From NCBI GenBank assembly GCA_003520425.1, contig DOUU01000348.1, forward strand, positions 1 through 7,863: DNA of 7,863 bases, given 5' to 3'. The number at the start of each line of letters is the position of its first letter. The first letter of the stretch is position 1. This DNA is from Deltaproteobacteria bacterium (lineage in GTDB: Bacteria; Myxococcota_A; UBA9160). Under the pieces are notes generated by a model. It saw only the letters and a list, made by a program, of their open reading frames with translations, ran no database searches and had not been told where the DNA came from. Made by a program: the position numbers and the translations under genes. This document shows positions 1-5,935 of this stretch, one piece after another.

Positions 1-2
1 TC

Positions 3-812
3 ATGAAGGAGATGCGTGAGGCGGTGCGCTGGCAGTTGGACCGCCCGCGACCCGACCTCGTCGTCTACCGAATGGATCGACCGCTGGCCGCCACTGCGCC
101 GTTGAGCTCGGCCGCGAACGAGCGCCTGGTCCAATCCCACCGTCGCGAGCGAGCCGCCGCCACAGACGTCTCCAATGAGTCCGCCGTGCCGAGCCTCGCC
201 GCACCGCAGACAGGAGCACCCAGCTACGGGATCAAAGGGTCCCTCTTTCACGGAATTGTCTTGGAAGTAAAGCGCCAGATTGCTGAGACACAGATTGACC
301 CCTCTGATCTTGAATCTCTTCTCACCACGGAGGATCAAGAGTTGCTCGGTCAGCCCATCTTGCCCGGCTCCTGGTACCCGATAGCCACTCACGATCGGAT
401 GCTGAAGCTCTTGGCGCATAAGCAGGTCGCAGAAAGTAAGGCTCTCTACTGGATCGAGGGAGGACGCCAAGCCGCCGACCAGCTCGCCGCGTTGGGTATC
501 TACCGACAGTTCGAGCAACGATCCAATGATTTGGCGGATTTTGTCGGGCGGGTCCTGGTCACTCTTTCAGCCGCCGTTTACAACTTCACCAGCTGGAAGT
601 GGTGCGGGGCCAATGCAGACCACACCGTCTTTACAATCGAAGTAAGCGAGGCCGCGCATTTTCCAGAGACCTGTCGCCTGCGCGCTCAGGGCTTCATAGA
701 ACGCGCCGCCTCGCGAGCAATGGCGACGGAATGGTGCGTCAAGAGTCGCCGCATCGCGTCGGATCGGATTGTATTCGAGGCTGAGGCCAAATCGCGCACC
801 GCCAAACCGTGA
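3..812 (+). CDS. Uncharacterised protein with KGSL / LPGSWYP motifs (start uncertain)
   Basis: The reading frame encodes 269 residues and ends in TGA at 810-812. Residues 1-76 are rich in Ala, Pro and Arg and look disordered. From about residue 77 the sequence looks folded: KGSL at 78-81, LPGSWYP at 120-126, a helical middle, and a C-terminal part with FIERAA at 231-236. From memory, the KGS...LPGSWYP layout resembles uncharacterised deltaproteobacterial sensor-like proteins (DUF2378/TIGR02265-like), but I could not search for this and assign no function. There is no signal peptide or membrane segment, so it is probably cytosolic. The start is unclear. ATG at 3 is two bases from the window edge. 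AAGGAG at 6-11 directly abuts a second ATG at 12, and lies 12 bases before a GTG at 24. A GTG at 186 would remove most of the disordered part. The gene converges on nhaA with 117 bases between the stops. Confidence 0.65.
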   Translation: MKEMREAVRWQLDRPRPDLVVYRMDRPLAATAPLSSAANERLVQSHRRERAAATDVSNESAVPSLAAPQTGAPSYGIKGSLFHGIVLEVKRQIAETQIDPSDLESLLTTEDQELLGQPILPGSWYPIATHDRMLKLLAHKQVAESKALYWIEGGRQAADQLAALGIYRQFEQRSNDLADFVGRVLVTLSAAVYNFTSWKWCGANADHTVFTIEVSEAAHFPETCRLRAQGFIERAASRAMATEWCVKSRRIASDRIVFEAEAKSRTAKP

Positions 813-868
813 ACGCCACGGGCGTGAGCGCGCTGCGAACCCACCTGCAAAGACCGCGATGCCCATAG

Positions 869-908
869 GCTCGTGCACTTCTCTAGAACACGACGAGTCG
901 GCACGAGC
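869..908. terminator. Inverted repeat between convergent genes, weak terminator candidate
   Basis: GCTCGTGC at 869-876 is perfectly complementary to GCACGAGC at 901-908, with a 24-base loop. It lies between the stop of the first gene (812) and the stop of nhaA (930), where a bidirectional terminator would be expected. A smaller hairpin, ACGCC-acg-GGCGT, follows the first gene's stop at 813-825. Neither has a T-tract on either strand and the large loop is unfavourable, so intrinsic termination is not demonstrated. Confidence 0.22.
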
Positions 909-929
909 TGATTGCCCCGAAGAGCGCGT

Positions 930-2297
930 CTACATTCGTTCGATCGCCGTCTCCGGACCTGGCCCGCTCTGAGATGCCGCTGATCCACTGCACCGGATTA
1001 AGAAAACGCTTCCACATGCCCCAGATGTTACCGAGGCTGCCAAGATCCCGATTTTCGCCATATCCAGGAGGACTCCTTCACCGAAAGCCAGAGTTGCGAT
1101 GAACAACGACATCGTGAAGCCAATTCCACTCAGCCACGCCGCTCCGAAGAGCGCACGCCACGATAGCTCCGGTGGCGGCGACGCCAGCCGCGATTCGCCA
1201 GCCATTCGCGCCGATACCCAAATCCCGAGCGGTTTGCCCACGAACAATCCAACTGCCACACCCACGCTGACAGGATGCTTCACCGCTGCCCCCAAATTTC
1301 CCCAGATACGTACGCCCGCGTTCGCGAACGCAAAAAGCGGCATGATTGCGAAACTCACCCAAGGATGAAGCAAGTGTTCCATGCGGTGCAACGGCGATTC
1401 GACCGACTCCACCTCACGCTCTAGCGCGTGAATAGTTGATCGAGCTTCAAAAGAGCCCGGAGGTTCACCTTCAAACCGGTCGATCAGCCGACGGCTGCGC
1501 TTCAGGAAGGAATCTCGCTCGACCTGCGTCCGGGCTGGAATGGTAAGGGCCAGAAGAACTCCCGCGATGGTAGCATGGATACCGGAGTTGAGTACCGCGT
1601 ACCAGACAAACACCCCAATGATTCCATAGACTGCAAGTTTACGAACACCCAGAAGATTCGCCCCAATACACAGAGCGACACCGGCAAGGCCGAGACCAAG
1701 GCTGACCAGCTGAATCCGGTCCGTGTAAAAGATCGCTATAACCAGTACGGCAATCAGGTCGTCGACGATGGCGAGAGCGGTCACAAAGATCTTTAGAGAC
1801 ACTGGAACGCGACTCCCGAGAATTGCGAGGACACCTAGGGCGAATGCGATGTCGGTCGCCATCGGGATGGCCCACCCTTTCTGTGCGTCCACCCCATGCG
1901 CAATCAACAAGTAAAGGAATGCCGGCAAAACGGCACCGCCGATGGCTGCGATCAGAGGAAACGCTGCCTGTCGGAGTGACGACAGCTCTCCGATTAATAC
2001 CTCCCGCTTTATTTCGAGGCCAACGAGAAGGAAAAACACAGCCATGAGCCCATCGTTGATCCATTCATGACGGGTCTCTGTCAACGCAAACCGGCCGAGG
2101 GCGATGGAGACTTGTGCACTCCACATCGAATCGTAGCTTTGTACCCAGGATGAGTTCGCCCAGATCAGTGCAGCGATCGTGCCAGCAAGGAGCAGAAGAC
2201 CGCTGGACGCTTCGACTTTCGCAAAGCGCAGAAATGGACGTGCAAGCACTTCAATCGGTCGCGTTGTCGCTGCGAGAATTCGAGGGGGATCGGCCAT
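930..2297 (-). CDS. nhaA: Na+/H+ antiporter NhaA
   Basis: NhaA is an inner-membrane antiporter that exports Na+ or Li+ in exchange for two H+, supporting pH and salt homeostasis. Counting from the ATG at 2297 (455 residues), WINDGLMAVFFLLVGLE at about 79-95 and the ATDIAFALG segment (Asp149) match E. coli NhaA around Asp65-Glu78 and Asp133. Asp179-Asp180 in AIVDDL correspond to the ion-binding pair Asp163-Asp164. His241 in NSGIHATIAG corresponds to pH-sensor His225, and Lys355 in GKPLGI to Lys300. The extra length over E. coli NhaA (388 residues) is partly a charged cytoplasmic loop at about 256-308, common in long NhaA forms. All key residues are present, so it should be functional. A TTG at 2309 extends the frame by four codons, but its AGGA lies too close. 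The ATG has GAGAAG four bases upstream and is preferred. Sampled GC is lower than in the genes to the right. Confidence 0.95.
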   Translation of the reverse strand: MADPPRILAATTRPIEVLARPFLRFAKVEASSGLLLLAGTIAALIWANSSWVQSYDSMWSAQVSIALGRFALTETRHEWINDGLMAVFFLLVGLEIKREVLIGELSSLRQAAFPLIAAIGGAVLPAFLYLLIAHGVDAQKGWAIPMATDIAFALGVLAILGSRVPVSLKIFVTALAIVDDLIAVLVIAIFYTDRIQLVSLGLGLAGVALCIGANLLGVRKLAVYGIIGVFVWYAVLNSGIHATIAGVLLALTIPARTQVERDSFLKRSRRLIDRFEGEPPGSFEARSTIHALEREVESVESPLHRMEHLLHPWVSFAIMPLFAFANAGVRIWGNLGAAVKHPVSVGVAVGLFVGKPLGIWVSARMAGESRLASPPPELSWRALFGAAWLSGIGFTMSLFIATLAFGEGVLLDMAKIGILAASVTSGACGSVFLIRCSGSAASQSGPGPETAIERM

Positions 2298-2335
2298 TGC
2301 GCTTCTCAAATCCTGGCAGGCGGTAAAGGCGAGAG

Positions 2336-2400
2336 CAAGGTCAGGAAGTAGCAGTGCCTGGACTTGTCACAGCCATCCCGACCCCAAGCGGGTGGATGGC
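2336..2400 (-). promoter_or_regulatory. Tandem stem-loops in the nhaA leader (candidate cis-regulatory RNA)
   Basis: Reading toward nhaA on the minus strand, the first stem pairs GCCATCC with GGATGGC (2394-2400 with 2372-2378). Further C-G pairs are possible across a small bulge. Five bases later a second stem pairs CAAG/CTTG and CAGG/CCTG (2363-2366 with 2336-2339; 2357-2360 with 2342-2345), with a 2x2 internal loop and an 11-base terminal loop. The pair ends 38 bases before the nhaA ATG, within range to affect translation. Cation-sensing riboswitches (nhaA-I, nhaA-II and DUF1646 motifs) precede nhaA-type genes in other bacteria. I do not recall their consensus well enough to claim a match, so the assignment is inference from position and pairing. 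Confidence 0.25.
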
Positions 2401-2453
2401 CCAATCGAGATCAGATGGGGCTGGAGCCACGCATTGGATTCTTCAATGGCATC

Positions 2454-2486
2454 GAGCTCCAGTTCCCTCATAGAGCTCCAGCTCCC
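2454..2486. repeat. Two 14-bp direct repeats (19-bp period)
   Basis: GAGCTCCAGTTCCC at 2454-2467 is repeated as GAGCTCCAGCTCCC at 2473-2486, with one mismatch and a 5-base spacer. The 19-base period is close to two helical turns. An inverted partner, GCTGGAGC, lies at 2420-2427. The repeats sit about 160-190 bases upstream of the nhaA start and just beyond the PEP-CTERM gene's stop, so they could be paired regulator sites for nhaA. Chance duplication is also possible. Confidence 0.35.
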
Positions 2487-2563
2487 CCAGTCCGCAGCAC
2501 CAAGGGCGCTTTCAGGGACGATGGACATAGAACGAGCAACGCCAGACCCCGAGCGCGGATAGC

Positions 2564-3304
2564 TCAAGGCCGATTCTCTCTGATAGAGCGCCACTTCCCT
2601 CCTGAGAGCCAGGACCGGAGAAGCGCGTAGCTGCCCATGAGAAAGACCTGCACCGCAACCAATGCCAGCGTTCCGGGCTCGGGGACGACGCGCGCGTACT
2701 CGACGTTGTCGATGAAGATCCCGTCGTTGAAGTTACCGGGAGCGCGGAAGGTGATCGACCGGATATCCGAGGCCGTGCTCAGAGCCCCGACGAAGTACAT
2801 GTTCCCCGTTTGGAAGTTGAAAGGGGCCGTCGCGAACGAACCCAGGAGGACGCCCGTGCCGGAGGGACCCTCGTACGCGTTCAGTGTCGTGGAGTTCACG
2901 CCGCCCGGATTAAAGTAGTCGACTGTCATGAAGCCGACCGCGAGCACCGGCTCGTCGAACGTGATCGTTAGGAGGAAGCGTCCTCCAACAATGTGGCGCG
3001 AAACAGGATATGGCCCTTCGCCCGGTGACAGGGGTGGCGCCAGACTTCCAGACCCCGGCGGCGCGTCCGAGACGGCGACAGAATCCGGTGGCGAGAAGGC
3101 GAGCGTGACTCCCGGGTAGAAAGTCGGAATGACGGGGCCGAGGGGGTGAGTCTCAAAATCCAGCGTTGTGATGGCACCTTCTCGAGCGGCCACGGCCGCG
3201 GCGAAATCCTTGGAATTGGTCGTCGGTTGGGACACGAAACCAATCACGGTCGCCTGCGCCGCGGGCGCCAGGCAAAGCCAGAAGGCGATCACGACGACTC
3301 GCAT
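2564..3304 (-). CDS. PEP-CTERM sorting-domain secreted protein
   Basis: The product is a 246-residue exported protein. Residues 1-18 form a signal peptide (MRVVVIAFWLCLAPAAQA) with a likely cut after Ala18. The body is beta-rich, with LDFET at 48-52, TFDEPVLAVGF at 115-125 and FIDNVEY at 197-203, a pattern common in carbohydrate-binding-like domains of exosortase substrates. The C-terminus has VPEP at 207-210, a hydrophobic segment at about 212-229 and Arg230, as in PEP-CTERM signals that exosortase recognises and cleaves during export to the surface or matrix. The tail is unusual: about 16 residues follow Arg230, whereas most such proteins end within a few basic residues. The ATG at 3304 has AGAGGA six bases upstream. 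No exosortase or polysaccharide genes are in view, so the enzyme must be encoded elsewhere. Its ligand is unknown. Confidence 0.85.
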   Translation of the reverse strand: MRVVVIAFWLCLAPAAQATVIGFVSQPTTNSKDFAAAVAAREGAITTLDFETHPLGPVIPTFYPGVTLAFSPPDSVAVSDAPPGSGSLAPPLSPGEGPYPVSRHIVGGRFLLTITFDEPVLAVGFMTVDYFNPGGVNSTTLNAYEGPSGTGVLLGSFATAPFNFQTGNMYFVGALSTASDIRSITFRAPGNFNDGIFIDNVEYARVVPEPGTLALVAVQVFLMGSYALLRSWLSGGKWRSIRENRP

Positions 3305-3348
3305 CGCTGATCCTCTCGCCAGCTCGAGCTTCGACTCGACTCGCTAGA

Positions 3349-3384
3349 GCGCGGTCGTAAGAACGCCCTTACGCCACACCGCGC
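3349..3384 (-). other. Bulged stem-loop in the PEP-CTERM gene leader
   Basis: GCGCGGT (3349-3355) pairs with ACCGCGC (3378-3384), and CGTAAG (3356-3361) with CTTACG (3368-3373). The loop has 6 bases, and a 4-base bulge (3374-3377) lies on one side. These 13 perfect pairs lie 45-80 bases upstream of the ATG at 3304, inside the expected untranslated leader. It could stabilise the mRNA, affect translation or bind a protein. No T-tract follows, so it is not an obvious terminator. Confidence 0.4.
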
Positions 3385-3455
3385 GCTCAGGTTCTCCCGA
3401 GTAGGAAGTGGCGCTAAGAGGGCGATGGTGGCAAGCAGGACCCAGGCGGTTGGAT

Positions 3456-3469
3456 GACGCTTAAGCGTC
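3456..3469. repeat. Perfect 14-bp palindrome, possible operator
   Basis: GACGCTTAAGCGTC is a perfect palindrome. If the neighbouring sigma54-like element is real, its predicted transcription start is near 3470, so this site would cover the first transcribed bases. A dimeric regulator site is plausible. No regulator gene is in the window to match it to. Confidence 0.35.
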
Positions 3470-3480
3470 GAGCGGCCGCC

Positions 3481-3496
3481 AGCTCGGTCCGTGCCA
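3481..3496 (-). promoter_or_regulatory. Sigma54 (-24/-12)-like promoter upstream of the PEP-CTERM gene
   Basis: On the minus strand TGGCACGGACCGAGCT has the full -24 box TGGCACG and keeps the essential GG-N10-GC spacing. The -12 box is GAGCT instead of TTGCT, so only its GC core and last base fit. The predicted transcription start is near 3470, giving a leader of about 165 bases. PEP-CTERM genes in several floc-forming bacteria depend on RpoN with the PrsK/PrsR two-component system, which makes the location sensible. One TGGCACG in a window this size can occur by chance, so confidence is low. Confidence 0.3.
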
Positions 3497-3686
3497 TGCC
3501 AAGAGCGGGGGAGTGCGAGTTGCCGGACTGCCACGGCCCCGGTCTTCGCGAGCCGTTTCAGCTCCGTAGGCTAGCGACCTCTCACCTCCTGCCCACCCCA
3601 ACCGTCCGGTGTTGCGTTCCCCCTACGTGAGAATCTCTGTTGCTGCCTCGGAGATGAAGGCGCTCACCAAGGGCAGTGAACATCGG

Positions 3687-5327
3687 TCAGCGAACAGTTG
3701 GTAGGAAGACAGCCGAAGGCCGACCGGGCTCGTGGTGGACCGCTTGATCCGCAATCCGCATGGCAGTAGCCGTCGCGAGCGGGTCCCCCGTGCCGAGGTT
3801 CCGGATGAAGCGTGGGTGCGCGCCGCTCGACACCTGCACCCTGATGCGATGGCCGGCTCGGAAGCGTTGAGCAGTGGGCCAGAGCCCTACCCGAATCTCG
3901 AAGCTGCCGTCCTCCGCCCGCCGCCAGCGACGCGGGTCCACGCGCTCGATCCCGTCGCATACGTTCGTGGAGCGCCCCGTTTCGTCCACATCGCACAGGC
4001 GGACGAATACGTCGAAGTACTCGAGGCTTGAAGACACGAAGATCTGAGCCTCGACATCGCCGATCACGTCGAGATCGTGGAGGAGCGGGTCGCTTGTATA
4101 CGTGTGGACATCACTCCGTTTCTCGACGTTGCTCTGGTTCCTGCGGCCGGAGCCGCGGCTCAAGAAGCTTCCGCCGACGATTGGCGTCGGGTTGGCGGGG
4201 TCGTAGCGGTATCGATCCGGCGCGGACGAAGCCGGCGGAGCCATCGCAAGGCGTCCTCCGGCATGCAGATACCAAGGCCTAGCGACGAAGCCTGGCGGGG
4301 GCCAGCTCGGGAAGTCTTGCCACTGCGCGGCCCCCATCAGGTGGAGCCGAACTTTGGCCTCTCGCAGCCCATCAGCCTTGTTGCAAAGGTGTGCGGTTAC
4401 GGTCGCGAGGGTCTCGCGGACCTGGTGCGCCATACCGGCCCCGTCCGTGTGAGTCCATGGGCCAATCAGCAGGTGAGGCGAGTTTCCGGCTGCGACAAGC
4501 GTCCGATAGTCGGCGAGCTGGAGGGGGAGGAAGATGTCGTACCAACCCGTCACCATGTTGACCGGGACGCGGATGTCGGCCACGCGGCGAGAATGATCCG
4601 CAGGCACCCAGAAGGGGTCTTCGAGCGAAGCGTGGTTGACGAAGTCGCGCCAGAAGGGAACACGTCTTCCGATGATCTGCTCGTCCATCTCCGCGATCGG
4701 AAGATGGTCGATGTGGCGGCGGACCTTGCGTTCAGTCGAGCGTAGGAGCGCGTGAAGGAGCGGGAAGCGCACACCCTCCTGCGTCGAGACAAGTGCGGTC
4801 CAGCCGATGGCGTCGTCAAGAGCGAACGACCCGCCTCGGTACCAGTAGCCGGCGAGATTGGACATGGTGATATGCGGACAGATCGCTCGGAGCGATGGAC
4901 CGGCATCAGCGGCAATCGCCCACTGCACGTATCCGAGGTAGCTCGGGCCGCTCATGGCGAGGCGACCGTCGAACCACGGCTGTCGCTCGAGCCAACGGAG
5001 GGTCGCGAGGCCATCTGCGCGCTCGTTGAACTGCGGAGCAAACGAGCCTCCGGAGCCGAAGGTGCCCCGACAGCTCTGGACCAGCACACGGATGCCGCGC
5101 CGCGCATAAATTGAACCGAGCAGCTCGCCAAATGGGCCGCTCCTGCCGTATGGTGAACGCATGAGAAGCGTGGGAGGAGGCACGTCGCCCGTCGGCCACC
5201 AGATGTCCGTCAGCAGCGACGCTCCGTCGTCCGCAGGAACGCACACGTCCCGTTCCACGCGCGCCACCCGCGTATAGGCGCGCGGCAGCTTCCATATGTG
5301 TTCAACGACTTGCGTGAACAATCCCAT
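3687..5327 (-). CDS. CocE/NonD family alpha/beta hydrolase (peptidase S15-like)
   Basis: This 546-residue enzyme belongs to the X-Pro dipeptidyl-peptidase/cocaine esterase group, serine hydrolases that cleave esters or amides. The alpha/beta-hydrolase domain holds the whole triad: nucleophile Ser129 in GPSYLGYVQW, Asp264 in GWYD and His293 in IGPWTH. These match Ser117, Asp259 and His287 of Rhodococcus CocE in order and spacing. Tyr60 in RSPYGR sits where the oxyanion-hole Tyr is expected. Residues from about 325 form the C-terminal jelly-roll domain, and length is near the family norm (about 550-600). There is no signal peptide, so it is probably cytoplasmic. The ATG at 5327 has AAGGGG eight bases upstream. 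Substrate cannot be read from sequence: the family includes cocaine esterase, alpha-amino-acid ester hydrolases and cephalosporin-acid acylases. Large gaps on both sides suggest its own transcript. Confidence 0.93.
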   Translation of the reverse strand: MGLFTQVVEHIWKLPRAYTRVARVERDVCVPADDGASLLTDIWWPTGDVPPPTLLMRSPYGRSGPFGELLGSIYARRGIRVLVQSCRGTFGSGGSFAPQFNERADGLATLRWLERQPWFDGRLAMSGPSYLGYVQWAIAADAGPSLRAICPHITMSNLAGYWYRGGSFALDDAIGWTALVSTQEGVRFPLLHALLRSTERKVRRHIDHLPIAEMDEQIIGRRVPFWRDFVNHASLEDPFWVPADHSRRVADIRVPVNMVTGWYDIFLPLQLADYRTLVAAGNSPHLLIGPWTHTDGAGMAHQVRETLATVTAHLCNKADGLREAKVRLHLMGAAQWQDFPSWPPPGFVARPWYLHAGGRLAMAPPASSAPDRYRYDPANPTPIVGGSFLSRGSGRRNQSNVEKRSDVHTYTSDPLLHDLDVIGDVEAQIFVSSSLEYFDVFVRLCDVDETGRSTNVCDGIERVDPRRWRRAEDGSFEIRVGLWPTAQRFRAGHRIRVQVSSGAHPRFIRNLGTGDPLATATAMRIADQAVHHEPGRPSAVFLPTVR

Positions 5328-5472
5328 GTGCGCAACCCCTTCTCCGTGGGTGGCTCGCGCGATCTACTCTACAAGCATGCTGCGACAGCTCGACGGAGGT
5401 CGCGACTGCTTCGCGCAGAACGCTGGGGCCGCAGCGTGAACCTCGGAACTGGAGGGTGTGGGCACGCCGTCG

Positions 5473-5495
5473 GACCTCTCGCGGTGCAAGAGGTC
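5473..5495 (-). other. Stem-loop in the hydrolase leader
   Basis: GACCTCT (5473-5479) pairs perfectly with AGAGGTC (5489-5495) around a 9-base loop. It lies 146-168 bases upstream of the hydrolase ATG and would be transcribed if the promoter is at the TTGACG box further upstream. No T-tract follows. The role is unknown. Confidence 0.3.
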
Positions 5496-5543
5496 ACCTC
5501 CCTCGCTGCCCCTATCGATCTCGGGTGTCTGCGGCATGAAGTG

Positions 5544-5566
5544 GACGGCACCATCTGTGCCGTCAA
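5544..5566 (-). promoter_or_regulatory. Inverted repeat overlapping a -35-like box: possible operator for the hydrolase
   Basis: GACGGCAC (5544-5551) and GTGCCGTC (5557-5564) form a perfect 8-bp inverted repeat with a 5-base centre. On the minus strand TTGACG (5566-5561) overlaps one arm, so the repeat fills what would be the spacer of a sigma70 promoter, a classic repressor position. The matching -10 is poor: CTTCAT at a 19-base spacing is the best seen. The symmetric site is seen directly. The promoter is inference. Confidence 0.3.
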
Positions 5567-5935
5567 GGACTGCAGTTGCATCGCCCCCGCTTGTCGAAGC
5601 CGTGCCCAGCGCTCGCTCATCGGACCACCCCACCCTCGTCGCCGTCCTCGCCCACGGAGGTCATTTCCCCCAGAGCGCTCGGGTGGTCACCGTCTTGGGA
5701 CGGGGCAGACGATGTAGGCGCGCATTGCAGGAGTGTCGAGGCGCGTTCCGAAGTTCCGCCCGATCCCCTGGCGCTTCCAGCGGAAACGCACCTCTGCACA
5801 TCTCTCGCGCAGGTTAAAGCCCCCCGTTTGACATCGCCCCCACACGATCCGGAGTGTCACCTTGCAGCATGGACCTGTGTTTTGTCTACGACTTGCAAAC
5901 CCATACTGCTTGGCGCTTGAATGCGCATTGATGCG

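Larger units (their letters stand above)
3305..3686. other. Intergenic region upstream of the PEP-CTERM gene
   Basis: This 382-base stretch separates the hydrolase stop from the PEP-CTERM start. It holds the sigma54-like element (3481-3496), a palindrome (3456-3469) and a bulged stem-loop (3349-3384), each listed separately. I see no convincing gene or terminator for the hydrolase: only weak 5-bp hairpins follow its stop. An 81-codon GTG frame on the minus strand (3289-3534) overlaps the PEP-CTERM start and looks spurious. Confidence 0.6.
5328..5935. other. 608-base intergenic region upstream of the hydrolase gene
   Basis: This is the longest gap in the window, between two minus-strand genes. 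Open frames of 83-139 codons exist on both strands, but they overlap one another, have no recognisable motifs and read as GC-driven noise. The stretch holds two perfect stem-loops (5473-5495 and 5544-5564) and a TTGACG box, listed separately. A 10-bp palindrome AATGCGCATT (5920-5929) lies just after the PLP-enzyme stop. No intrinsic terminator is evident. A very small gene or RNA is not excluded. Confidence 0.5.

Noticed and set aside
3289..3534. 81-codon GTG frame on the minus strand upstream of the PEP-CTERM gene
   Set aside because: It overlaps the well-supported PEP-CTERM start, has a Ser/Arg-rich low-complexity tail and a weak start, and covers the proposed promoter and hairpin.
4077..4745. 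222-codon plus-strand frame
   Set aside because: It is fully antisense to the hydrolase gene, whose catalytic motifs are intact. The frame is a shadow of high-GC codons.
5392..5662. ACGGAGGTC occurring twice (5393-5401 and 5654-5662)
   Set aside because: Nine-base direct matches this far apart are expected by chance in GC-rich sequence.
5364..5817. Several 83-119 codon frames in the 608-base gap
   Set aside because: They overlap one another on both strands, have Ser/Pro/Arg-rich content and no motif, and span the inverted repeats. None is better supported than the others.
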